Part shown: positions 24,378 to 32,653 of the stretch, one piece after another | Layout: each line of letters starts with the position of its first letter | Numbering within the stretch: the stretch's first letter is position 1 | NCBI GenBank assembly: GCA_018364155.1 | Contig: JAGZMM010000001.1 | Location: 124,001 to 188,000, forward strand | Source: Clostridiales bacterium | GTDB taxonomy: Bacteria > Bacillota > Clostridia > Oscillospirales > Acutalibacteraceae | Direction of reading: 5' to 3' | DNA: 64,000 nt | Made by a program: the position numbers and the translations under genes | The notes under the pieces: generated by a model | The model's input: the letters and a program-made list of their open reading frames with translations, nothing else | The model's database searches: none | What the model was told of the DNA's origin: nothing

Positions 24378-25256
24378 ATGAATGATGAAGTATTTCAGCA
24401 GAACCTGGACGATGAAAAAAGCCCACGCCCCGGCGGACCCTTTCTCATCCAGATGCTGTTCAAAGAGCCGGTATCTATGCCTGGCAAAGATGAAATGACC
24501 ACCGTGATGGAGCGGCACATCGGTCCGGTGGAGTGTTTCTGCCACGATGAAAAGACGGCTGGCTTCGCCGCGTTGGACCATATCGCGGAGTTCCAGGATG
24601 GCAAAGGCCCGGTACAGCTGATGGTGATGGGGTGCAGCCGCTTTGAAGGCAAAGGTTTCGACGCCTTTCTGATGAGTCAGATGTGGGACTGCCAGGAGGA
24701 CCGGGAAGGAATTTTCCAGGAGTGTCAGTATCAGGTGGTGGCCATTGATATGCTGGCAGCGGCGCTCCCTGCTCTAGAGCGGGCCGGCCTGGACGCGGAC
24801 TTTCTGGACGCCCTGGCGGAGCTGTATCCCTCCTGCGAGGCGTTCTATTTCCAGAACTGCGGCAAGCTTTTTCTGGCAGAGGATGTGCACTCCCACCAGA
24901 TTAAGGGCCCGGACCGCTTTATCCGCTTTGGCGTCAATGCCCGGTTCTTTCACGTTCAGGGCACTGAGGACATGATCGTGGACACCGTGGGAATGAGCAC
25001 CCTGTTTCTACCAGATCTTCAGTACCACTTCCGCGGCATGGATCCCAACTGGGTAGTGAACCACGCCTATAATCTAGCTTCCTACATTCTGGCTAACGAC
25101 AACCCCATTGAGGACGGGGAAACCGTGGATGGCGTCGAGAATAGTCAGATAAGTCGGAAAATCCAGTGGAAGTGCCAGTATGAAGAGGCGCTGATCCAGC
25201 CGCCCCGAGGGGTGCTGGACATCAATATGGGGGAATATGCAGCGGGAGGACGCTGA
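24378..25256 (+). CDS. DUF4261 protein
   Basis: A 292-residue protein of the DUF4261 family. The opening 'FLIQMLFKEPVSMPGKDEMTTVM' and the C-terminal block 'HVQGTEDMIVDTVGMSTLFLPDLQYHFRGMDPNWVVNHAYNLASYI...NPIEDGETVDG' are the family signature. DUF4261 proteins are reported as immunity proteins in polymorphic-toxin and polyimmunity loci. ATG 24378 follows the previous stop by two bases. It is the last gene of the rtcB run; no clear T-tract terminator follows. Confidence 0.85.
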   Translation: MNDEVFQQNLDDEKSPRPGGPFLIQMLFKEPVSMPGKDEMTTVMERHIGPVECFCHDEKTAGFAALDHIAEFQDGKGPVQLMVMGCSRFEGKGFDAFLMSQMWDCQEDREGIFQECQYQVVAIDMLAAALPALERAGLDADFLDALAELYPSCEAFYFQNCGKLFLAEDVHSHQIKGPDRFIRFGVNARFFHVQGTEDMIVDTVGMSTLFLPDLQYHFRGMDPNWVVNHAYNLASYILANDNPIEDGETVDGVENSQISRKIQWKCQYEEALIQPPRGVLDINMGEYAAGGR

Positions 25257-25558
25257 CGCTGTTACCTCTGTAAAAAGGGATAAAAGGCAGACAGAACCAA
25301 ACAACTATTCGCATTATCAAGCTACTCCGCTTGCTGTATCAGCAGGCAAATGATGCGGATTATCATTGATAACTACCGCAAAATCGCAAAATTATCTTTT
25401 TATAGCCGCGACACGGATAAAATAAAAAGGTTATCACTTTGATAACTAGAAAAATGTAGGATAGTCTTTTACTTCCTTGATAGAGACAAAGCCTAGACTT
25501 ATTATGAGTTCGAACTTTGTTTTTTCATATATATCCAAGTCTGTTTCAAAAGGTAGAT
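25257..25558. other. AT-rich gap between the immunity operon and the CRISPR leader
   Basis: No gene is visible. A stem-loop at 25310-25357 (CGCAT/ATGCG outside, GCTTGCTG/CAGCAGGC inside) and a small GTTATC/GATAAC hairpin near 25430 are present. No T-tract follows the first, so it is not a standard terminator. Confidence 0.5.
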
Positions 25559-25741
25559 GGTGCGAACAGAAAACGAACTGTGCTAAGCTGGGGGGTTCGC
25601 ACTCAAAAAAACAGTTTTTTTTGGGTTTGATTTCATAAAAAACACTTTTCTAAAGGGTTTCATAGACCAAAATAGATTGCTCTTTTCTATAAATCTACGG
25701 TATAATAATAACGTAGCAAAATATATTTGTGTATTTTTGCA
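25559..25741 (+). promoter_or_regulatory. CRISPR leader with promoter
   Basis: A GGTGCGAAC (25559-25567) and GGGTTCGCAC (25593-25602) inverted pair is typical of type I-C leaders. It is followed by A/T-rich sequence and a promoter TTGCTC (25677-25682), 18-base spacer, TATAAT (25701-25706), ending at the first repeat. Confidence 0.7.
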
Positions 25742-25975
25742 GTCGCTCCCTGTGCGGGAGCGCGGGTTGAAATCATGTTTACACCCCGCGAAAATGATAA
25801 ATCAATATTGTCGCTCCCTGTGCGGGAGCGCGGGTTGAAATGGTATTTGGTGTTTCGCTTTGTATCGATCGTATAAGTCGCTCCCTGTGCGGGAGCGCGG
25901 GTTGAAATCAGTACGGCTATACGGGAACAATCTCAACCTCGTGGTCGCTCCCCATGCGGGGACAATGGGGATATC
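25742..25975 (+). CRISPR. Short orphan CRISPR array, type I-C-like repeat
   Basis: Three identical 32-base repeats (25742-25773, 25810-25841, 25877-25908) begin GTCGCTCCCTGTGCGGGAG and end CGCGGGTTGAAAT. A fourth, degenerate repeat (25944-25975) keeps only the start GTCGCTCCC and a CCCC/GGGG hairpin. Spacers are 36, 35 and 35 bases and unrelated to one another. The repeat forms a CGCTCCC/GGGAGCG hairpin and has the GTTGAAAT end of type I-C. The leader and promoter lie on the left. No cas gene is present anywhere in the window. Confidence 0.95.
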
Positions 25976-26080
25976 ATCTGCCTATCCCTTATGGCTGGTA
26001 GCAACGATGTACAAAGTTCAACTGCGCCGCTGCTTTCTGCAAGTGGCCGGTATCCTACACAGAAAGAGAATGAGACGCGT

Positions 26081-27208
26081 ATGAATACGAAAGAAGTCGC
26101 AGAAATCCGCCGTCGGTTTCGACCGGAAAAAAGCAATATTACCCATGTCCGTGGCTGCTATGTCAATGGGGAACGGGAAATCATTTCCCAGTTCAGTCAG
26201 TCATTGGCATTGACGCCTCAGGAAGAATCGGAGAAGATTCTTGCAGTTTTGAAGCGGACTCTGTCGGGGACCTTAGGCAAAAATCTCATTGACATTGCCT
26301 TTACTACCCAGCAGGTAGTGGAAAGCAGCGAGCATAAGCGGCTCATGGCTATGCGGAATTCCGCCCTCACGGACGAAGAAGCCATTCAGGCCTTTTATCA
26401 GAAGGTAATCGAATCGGTTTCTTTGGATGGGCACTATCTAATCCTTCTGGCTTGTGACACCTATGACGTTCCCTACCGTTCCAAGGACGGGGAGCGGCAG
26501 GAGGAAATTTCCTCAGAGGTGTTTTCCTATTTTGTATGCAGCATCTGTCCGGTTAAATTGACGCAGCCGGCCTTGAGCTATTTTGCCAACGACAATTTGC
26601 TGCATAACCGCACGGCGGACTGGATTGTCGCCCCGCCGGAGCTGGGCTTTTTATTCCCAGCCTTTGACGACCGAAGTGCCAATATTTATAATGCTCTGTA
26701 CTATTCCCGCGATCTTGCGGAAAACCACAAGGAATTTGTAGACGCGGTTTTTCACAGCGAGATTCCCATGCCCGCTGCCGAACAAAAAGAAACCTTCCAG
26801 TCCATTCTAGAGGAAACCCTCTGTGACGATTGCAGGTATGAAGTAGTCCAAGCGGTCCATGAACAGCTGCGCGAGATCGTTGAGGAGCATAAGGCAAACA
26901 AAGAAACCGAGCCACCGGCGATTTCCAAAGAAACAATGAAAAATGTTCTGGAGATCTGCGAGGTCTCACAGGAGAAGGTGGCGGCGTTTGAAGAAAGCTA
27001 TGACAAGCAATTCGGCGCCGAGACCGATTTAAGCCCCTGTAACCTGATGGAAAGCAAGCTGGAAATTCGCATGCCGGAGGTGACCATTCATGTCAATCCC
27101 GAACGCAGCGATTTGGTGGAGACCCGGATAATCGACGATAAAAAATATATCTTAATCCGGGCAGAGGACGAGGTAGTGGTAAACGGCGTAGCGATTCATA
27201 TCTCCTGA
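26081..27208 (+). CDS. DUF4317 protein
   Basis: A 375-residue soluble protein starting 'MNTKEVAEIRRRFRPEKSNITHVRGCYVNGEREIISQF', the DUF4317 signature, common in Clostridia and of unknown role. A block near residue 120 reads 'DGHYLILLACDTYDVPYR', and the C-terminus has 'SKLEIRMPEVTIHVNPERSDLVETRIIDDKKYILI', a likely beta-rich tail. ATG 26081 follows GAGAATGAG, and this start matches the family; the frame continues upstream into the CRISPR array. It is monocistronic with a strong terminator. Confidence 0.88.
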   Translation: MNTKEVAEIRRRFRPEKSNITHVRGCYVNGEREIISQFSQSLALTPQEESEKILAVLKRTLSGTLGKNLIDIAFTTQQVVESSEHKRLMAMRNSALTDEEAIQAFYQKVIESVSLDGHYLILLACDTYDVPYRSKDGERQEEISSEVFSYFVCSICPVKLTQPALSYFANDNLLHNRTADWIVAPPELGFLFPAFDDRSANIYNALYYSRDLAENHKEFVDAVFHSEIPMPAAEQKETFQSILEETLCDDCRYEVVQAVHEQLREIVEEHKANKETEPPAISKETMKNVLEICEVSQEKVAAFEESYDKQFGAETDLSPCNLMESKLEIRMPEVTIHVNPERSDLVETRIIDDKKYILIRAEDEVVVNGVAIHIS

Positions 27209-27265
27209 CCTGAGAGCCGAAGACGGCATTGTTTTGCCATCACTGCCGTCCTGAAATCGGAAAAA

Positions 27266-27310
27266 CCGGGCGGGAATGCCAAACAAAGGCATTCCCGCCC
27301 GGCTTCGTTT
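27266..27310 (+). terminator. Terminator after the DUF4317 gene
   Basis: CCGGGCGGGAATGCC (27266-27280) pairs exactly with GGCATTCCCGCCCGG (27288-27302) around a seven-base loop, followed by CTTCGTTTT. Confidence 0.92.
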
Positions 27311-27565
27311 TGGAAAACGTGCCCTAGCATAAAAATTGGTAGACAGACAGATGTCGAGAATAAACCTATGCCCCTTCCTGTAAGAGAAAGGATAAAGGCA
27401 AAGACGCTGTTTTTTCGGGCAACGAGTTGGAGAAAACAACGTCTGCGGCGGGATTGAAAGAGATGCGACGCGTTGGCAAAACTGGAAAATACCGGACAAA
27501 ATAGGGCGATTTCTATCCGAAAACGAGGAAAAAGGAACAAATTTGGAGGATTCTTTACAGAATCG
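27311..27565. other. Gap before the lipid-gene promoter
   Basis: No gene or repeat recognised in this stretch. Confidence 0.5.
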
Positions 27566-27594
27566 TTTACAAACGAGGGCGAAAAAGATAAAAT
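27566..27594 (+). promoter_or_regulatory. Promoter of the plsY-like/glycosyltransferase pair
   Basis: TTTACA (27566-27571), 17-base spacer, TAAAAT (27589-27594). A small hairpin AAACCG/CGGTTT follows in the leader. Confidence 0.65.
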
Positions 27595-27715
27595 AGAAGA
27601 GAAATAAGCAAAGGGGAAACCGTAACGTGCGGTTTCGGCAAAATGCTTTGCCTTATTTGCTGATTCTTGCGGCAAACGCTCCCGTGCGGCGGCGAATGGA
27701 AGGAGGGGGAGAGGG

Positions 27716-28330
27716 ATGCTGCGTGATTTGTTTTATGTGAGTTTTGGCTATCTGGCGGGCAGTATTTTGTTCGCCCATGTTTTTGGATATCTGCTTGGAA
27801 ACAAGGATGTGACCGAAGAGAGCAGGGATCATAACCCTGGGACCGCCAATGCTTTTGTATACGGTGGATTTTGGTGCGGCGTCCTTACCCTGTGCGGTGA
27901 TTTGGCAAAGGGTTTTTTCCCGGTGTTTCTCTATTTGGGCGGAACTCCCTTGTCGGATTGCAGTTTTGCGGTGGCCTTTGTGCTTCTCGCGCCGGTGGCT
28001 GGTCACATTCTGCCTTTGTTTCATCGGTTTCGCGGCGGAAAGGGAATCGCGGTGTCCTTCGGCTGCCTGCTCGGGCTCTTTCCGGCGCTGTTGCCCCTTG
28101 CGATTTTGGCCTGTACCTTTCTGTTTTTCTCCCTGATTTTAAAGGTTTCTCCCAACTATCATAAGACCTTGTGGACCTACACCGTATCTGCCCTGCTGAT
28201 GCTGGTGTTTGTCAAAGAACTGCCGGTGGTCGTCGGCTATACGGGAATGGCGGCTTTGATTGTGGCAAAGCTGCTGACCAGCTCGGAAAGAAAGGAAAAG
28301 TGCAGGGTGAGATTTGTATGGAAGCATTGA
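27716..28330 (+). CDS. PlsY-like glycerol-3-phosphate acyltransferase
   Basis: Membrane enzyme of the PlsY family, which uses acyl phosphate to acylate glycerol 3-phosphate in phospholipid synthesis. The 204-residue product has about six hydrophobic segments and the family motifs 'DHNPGTANAF', 'GDLAKGFFPV', 'GHILPLFHRFRGGKGIAVSFG'. ATG 27716 follows GGAGGGGGAG. It overlaps the glycolipid synthase gene by 13 bases. It differs from housekeeping PlsY by 'GYLLGNKDVTEES' in place of the usual S-x-G-S-GN start, so it may be a second copy with a special role. Confidence 0.85.
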   Translation: MLRDLFYVSFGYLAGSILFAHVFGYLLGNKDVTEESRDHNPGTANAFVYGGFWCGVLTLCGDLAKGFFPVFLYLGGTPLSDCSFAVAFVLLAPVAGHILPLFHRFRGGKGIAVSFGCLLGLFPALLPLAILACTFLFFSLILKVSPNYHKTLWTYTVSALLMLVFVKELPVVVGYTGMAALIVAKLLTSSERKEKCRVRFVWKH

Positions 28331-29466
28331 TTTTATCCTGCAGCACGGGCGGAGGCCACAATGCCGCAGGAAAAGCCGTAGCGCAAGCTCTTGAAAGTCG
28401 GGGTCATCACGTTACGATTCTGGATCCTTATCAACTGGCAAGCGACGGGCTCGCGTTAACCATAGGAAATATGTATATCAAGCTAGTGCAGAAAGCGCCG
28501 CGTTTGTTTGGGTTCGTCTATTTTCTAGGGAATATGGTGAGGCGCTTTCCAGGCCATTCCCCGGTCTACTGGATCAATGGGAAAATGACCGACCGGATGG
28601 AAGAATATTTGCAGCAGCATTCTTTTGATGTGATCGTCATGCCGCATATTTTCCCGGCGGAAATTCTCGGCCATATGAAAAACAGCGGGATAACGCTGCC
28701 GCCCACCATCTTTGTGGCAACGGATTACGCCTGTATCCCGTTTACGGAGGAAACGGCATGCGATTATTATGTGATCCCATCGCCGGAGCTGAAAGAGGAG
28801 TTTTGCAAAAGAGGAATACCGGAAGAAAAGATTATGCCGCTTGGCATTCCCGTGCGTGACGAGTTCTTTAATGAAAAGGAACGCGATCGCGCCTTAAAAA
28901 AGCTGCATCTTCCTTCAGACAAGCGGTATTTCTTGCTCTCGGGCGGCAGTATCGGGGCGGGGAAGATCGCGTCCTCCATCCGGTGCTTGCGACAGTACTT
29001 GAAAGAAAACCGCGATTATAGGCTAGTGGTGATTTGCGGCAATAACCTTCGGCTTTACCGCCGTCTGAGGAAAAAATACCAATCGGACGAGCAGCTGCTG
29101 ATTTTGCAGAGCACGCCTCACATCGCGGATTATATGAAAGCGTGCGACGCATTCCTTTCCAAGCCGGGCGGCCTTTCCTCTACGGAGGCGGCTGTGCTAA
29201 AGATTCCGTTGATTCATATTTCCCCGATTCCCGGCTGCGAGAAGAAAAACGCCGTTTTTTTTGCAACACGGGGAATGAGCGTGTCGGTGGCTAAGCCTGG
29301 AAAAGAGCTTTTGAAAGCCATTGAAGGGCTCAAGGACGTGCAGGCGGTGGAGCGAATGCGGGAAAACCAGGGACGGTACATCCATCCCCATGCGTGCGAG
29401 GATATTTGCCAGCTGGCGGAGCGCCTGGCAAAAGAAAGCACTGAAGGAGAACCAGTTACGGTATAG
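28318..29466 (+). CDS. Glycolipid (diacylglycerol) glycosyltransferase, MGDG-synthase/UgtP type
   Basis: A 382-residue GT28-family enzyme that adds sugar to diacylglycerol. The N-terminus 'ALILSCSTGGGHNAAGKAVAQAL' and the C-terminal sugar-nucleotide site 'DAFLSKPGGLSSTEAAVLKIPLIHISPIPGCE' are characteristic of MGDG synthase/UgtP proteins. ATG 28318 follows AGGGTGAG inside the end of the PlsY-like gene, so translation is coupled. Together the pair would make a diacylglycerol precursor and glycolipid for the membrane or for lipoteichoic acid anchors. Confidence 0.9.
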   Translation: MEALILSCSTGGGHNAAGKAVAQALESRGHHVTILDPYQLASDGLALTIGNMYIKLVQKAPRLFGFVYFLGNMVRRFPGHSPVYWINGKMTDRMEEYLQQHSFDVIVMPHIFPAEILGHMKNSGITLPPTIFVATDYACIPFTEETACDYYVIPSPELKEEFCKRGIPEEKIMPLGIPVRDEFFNEKERDRALKKLHLPSDKRYFLLSGGSIGAGKIASSIRCLRQYLKENRDYRLVVICGNNLRLYRRLRKKYQSDEQLLILQSTPHIADYMKACDAFLSKPGGLSSTEAAVLKIPLIHISPIPGCEKKNAVFFATRGMSVSVAKPGKELLKAIEGLKDVQAVERMRENQGRYIHPHACEDICQLAERLAKESTEGEPVTV

Positions 29467-29645
29467 GCTGGAAAGCTTTCCTGCCTTTCAGGGAAGAGAT
29501 GTACAAGCGGCGGTGTTGTTGCAGATGGCGGCCGATAAGCGCCAAGTGGTGCTCAAATTAGAAAATAATCACCCAAATAGAAGCGGACGGATGAAACGTA
29601 GCAGACTTAAGGCAATTTTTTTAAATAACCCAGGAAAATTATTTT

Positions 29646-29683
29646 AATGAGTCGAAAACCGACTGGTTTTCGACTCATTTTTG
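29646..29683 (+). terminator. Terminator after the glycosyltransferase gene
   Basis: AATGAGTCGAAAACC (29646-29660) and GGTTTTCGACTCATT (29665-29679) are exact complements with a four-base loop and a following T-run. Confidence 0.93.
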
Positions 29684-29854
29684 TTTTCCGTAAGCATTAC
29701 GGAAGAAACATACGGCAATCCGAGAAATCAGGAACTGAGGCAATGGGCTCGAATGTGGTGAGTCAGGGTCATAAAACGCGCGGCGCCTTGCTGCAGCAGG
29801 TTCAAGAAAAGGGAAAAGACGAAGCAGATTTTCAAAGTAAAATCCGCTCAGACC

Positions 29855-29883
29855 TTGTAATATCTAGGCGGCTTTGATACAAT
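29855..29883 (+). promoter_or_regulatory. Promoter of the signalling operon
   Basis: TTGTAA (29855-29860), 17-base spacer, TACAAT (29878-29883). Confidence 0.7.
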
Positions 29884-29889
29884 TAACAA

Positions 29890-30059
29890 AACGTACCCAT
29901 AGAAACTAAGCGGTTTTCTACATACTGGAGAGGATCGTTCGGAGAAGGAAGCTGCGCAACCAGGGGAAACCAGGGCAAAGCGCTCGGGGCCCTGCAATAG
30001 GAACCGGCCGAAAGGCAAAAACGGTAGACCGGGATCGATACGGGATGAAGGAGCAAACG
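29890..30059 (+). other. GC-rich leader of the signalling operon
   Basis: About 170 bases between the predicted start and the first gene hold several complementary G/C-rich segments (for example GGGCCC and GGCCGAAAGGC) but no recognised riboswitch and no terminator. Its sequence resembles a cyclic-di-GMP aptamer only in pieces. Confidence 0.35.
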
Positions 30060-32648
30060 ATGATTGTACAGAAAAAGATATTGATTGTGGAAGACAATGA
30101 AATCAACCGAATGATGCTGTGCGGAATTTTGTCTTCAGATTATCAGGTTCTGGAGGCGGAAAACGGACAGGAGGCGCTGTCCGTTTTAAAGCAGTACAAA
30201 GAACAGATTTCTTTGATTCTACTGGATATCGTCATGCCTGTGATGGATGGGTATACTTTTTTGTCCATTGTCAAGAAAGATCCCGCATATTCCTCCATTC
30301 CTGTAATTGTCACCACCCAAAACGACGGAGAATCGGACGAGGTTGCGGCGCTGTCCCACGGCGCCGCTGATTTTGTGGCAAAGCCCTATAAGCCTCAAAT
30401 CATCCTGCACCGGGTGGCTAACATCATTAACCTGCGGGAAACGGCCGCTATGATTAACCTGGTCCAATACGACCGGCTTACCGGGCTTTACAGCAAAGAA
30501 TTCTTTTACCGACGTGCAAAAGAGCTCATTCTGGCCCACCCGGAGCGCAGCTACGACATCATCTGTTCGGATATTGAAAATTTCAAGCTCATCAACGACA
30601 TCTTCGGGATACCGGCCGGGGACCGTCTTTTGCGCGGGCTTGCCGACCTATACACGACGATGGTGGGCAATCACGGGATTTGCGGCCGCTTTAACGCCGA
30701 CCAGTTCGCTTGCCTGCTGGAGCACCATTGGGAATACAAAGACGGCTCGTTCATACAGGCTACGGAAACCATCAACACCTTATCAAGCGCCAAGAACGTA
30801 GTGATGAAGTGGGGCATCTATTCGGTGGAGGACCGGTCCATCTCGGTGGAACAGATGTGCGACCGGGCACTTCTGGCTGCCCGCAGCATCAAAGGGCGGT
30901 ACGGAACATATTTCGCGGCCTACGACGATGCGCTTCGCAACAAGCTGCTGCGGGAACAGGCGATTGCAAACGGGATGGAATCCGCCTTGGCCCAAGGCCA
31001 GTTCGAGATTTACCTGCAGCCGAAATACCGCATCAAGGACGACTGCCTGGCCGGCGCCGAAGCACTGGTGCGCTGGAATCATCCCCAATGGGGGATGCAG
31101 TCGCCGGCGGAGTTTATCCCGCTGTTTGAGAAGAACGGGTTTATTACCAAACTCGACCAGTTCGTATGGGACAGGGCCTGCGCAGCTTTGCAAGGCTGGG
31201 ATGAAAAGGGGTATCCTCCGATTTCCGTTTCGGTCAATGTATCCAGGGCCGACATTTATAACGCAGATATTGCGGATATCCTGGTGAAGACCGTGCGCAA
31301 ATACCGCCTGCCTCCTTCCCGACTTCATCTGGAAATTACCGAAAGCGCTTACACGGAAAACCCAAAGCAGATCATCGACACGGTAGAACGCCTGCGGGAA
31401 CTGGGCTTTGTCATTGAAATGGATGATTTCGGAAGCGGCTATTCTTTTTTGAATATGCTCAACCAGATGCCGCTGGACGTATTGAAGCTGGATATGAAGT
31501 TTATTCAGGTGGAAACCGCCAAGCCGGTCAACCAGGGAATCCTTCGTTTTATCATGGGCCTTGCCCGCTGGATGAATTTGAGCGTGGTGGCGGAAGGAGT
31601 GGAAACCCGGGACCAGCTGGTCCGCCTGCGTGAAATCGGCTGCGATTATGTACAGGGCTACTATTTTGCAAGGCCTATGCCTTGCGCAGAATTTGAGGCT
31701 TTACTCAGCCAACGCAGCCTTGCTTTTAAGGAAGATGAAAACAGTACGGCCCGGACGCTGGGAAAGCGGCGGAGTCAGGTGATTTTAGTGGCTGACGAGG
31801 ATGCGGAATACCGCACACGGGTACGAAGAACGCTGGAAGATCGGTATCAGGTGGTAGAGGCTGCCGACGGAGACGCGGTTTTTTCTTGTATGGCGGACTA
31901 TGAATACAAGCTGGCGGCGGTAATCCTGAGCATGACCCTTGCGGACCCGGACGGGCTGTCGGTGCTGGATGTGCTCCAGAGGGAAAAAGCGGTATGGAAG
32001 ATTCCGGTGGTCGCCACGGGGCCGTGGGACGAGCAGTTGGAACAGCAGGCGTTGCAGATGGGAGCGGATGATTTTGCCGGCAAACCCCATTCCCAGCTAA
32101 GCCTTCTCAAACGGGTGCAGCGGGCCGTGGGGATTAATTCCTCCTGGGAACGGGAATGTGCCCTGCGCGATGAAGCATACCGGGACTATCTGACCGGGCT
32201 TCTCAACCGCAGAGGGCTCGATTATGCCGTCGAAGCTCTGCGCAAGGAGGACGAGCCTTTGGCGGTATACCTGTTTGACCTGGACAATCTCAAGCAGATC
32301 AACGACCAATACGGCCACGTGGAAGGGGACCAGCTCCTTGTACAGTTTAGCGGACTGCTTCGATCTCATACAAGGGCGACGGATATTCTGGCGCGGTTCG
32401 GCGGAGATGAATTCATTGTTGTCATCAAGCAGATGGGCACACAGCAAATCGCTCTGAAAAAAGGAGAGGACATTTGTCGAGCGGTGCGGGAAAGCTCCTT
32501 TTCAAAAGCCATGCCGGCAACCACTTCTGCCGGCGTTGCCGTATGGGATACTCAGGACCCGTTGGATACGGTCATCGAACGGGCGGACGAAGCCCTGTAC
32601 CGGGCCAAGAAAGAGAACAAAGGCGGGTGCCTACTATGGAGAGGATGA
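30060..32648 (+). CDS. Response regulator with two receivers, two GGDEF and one EAL domain
   Basis: An 862-residue cyclic-di-GMP enzyme. Order: REC (about 1-120, phospho-Asp near 54 in 'LILLDIVMPVMDG'); a degenerate GGDEF (about 155-285, signature reads 'RFNADQF'); EAL (about 310-550 with 'AEALVRW', 'SVNVSR', 'EITESA', 'MDDFGSGYS', 'LKLDMKF', 'VVAEGVETRDQ', all catalytic residues present); a second REC (about 570-690, lacking the acceptor Asp, 'VILSMTLADPDG'); and a full GGDEF (about 715-862, 'RFGGDEF'). It could both make and break the messenger. ATG 30060 follows GAAGGAG. It begins a four-gene run with two kinases and an Hpt protein. Confidence 0.92.
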   Translation: MIVQKKILIVEDNEINRMMLCGILSSDYQVLEAENGQEALSVLKQYKEQISLILLDIVMPVMDGYTFLSIVKKDPAYSSIPVIVTTQNDGESDEVAALSHGAADFVAKPYKPQIILHRVANIINLRETAAMINLVQYDRLTGLYSKEFFYRRAKELILAHPERSYDIICSDIENFKLINDIFGIPAGDRLLRGLADLYTTMVGNHGICGRFNADQFACLLEHHWEYKDGSFIQATETINTLSSAKNVVMKWGIYSVEDRSISVEQMCDRALLAARSIKGRYGTYFAAYDDALRNKLLREQAIANGMESALAQGQFEIYLQPKYRIKDDCLAGAEALVRWNHPQWGMQSPAEFIPLFEKNGFITKLDQFVWDRACAALQGWDEKGYPPISVSVNVSRADIYNADIADILVKTVRKYRLPPSRLHLEITESAYTENPKQIIDTVERLRELGFVIEMDDFGSGYSFLNMLNQMPLDVLKLDMKFIQVETAKPVNQGILRFIMGLARWMNLSVVAEGVETRDQLVRLREIGCDYVQGYYFARPMPCAEFEALLSQRSLAFKEDENSTARTLGKRRSQVILVADEDAEYRTRVRRTLEDRYQVVEAADGDAVFSCMADYEYKLAAVILSMTLADPDGLSVLDVLQREKAVWKIPVVATGPWDEQLEQQALQMGADDFAGKPHSQLSLLKRVQRAVGINSSWERECALRDEAYRDYLTGLLNRRGLDYAVEALRKEDEPLAVYLFDLDNLKQINDQYGHVEGDQLLVQFSGLLRSHTRATDILARFGGDEFIVVIKQMGTQQIALKKGEDICRAVRESSFSKAMPATTSAGVAVWDTQDPLDTVIERADEALYRAKKENKGGCLLWRG

Positions 32649-32653
32649 AGCGG

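Noticed and set aside
25257..25741. cas2 or other cas gene upstream of the CRISPR leader
   Set aside because: The stretch has no open frame of useful length and no Cas motif; the preceding gene is DUF4261.
29890..30059. Possible cyclic-di-GMP (GEMM-I) riboswitch before the GGDEF/EAL gene
   Set aside because: Pieces such as GGGGAAACC, GGGCAAAGC and GGTAGACCGGG resemble the aptamer, but the order and the P1/P2 helices do not fit and no expression platform is seen.
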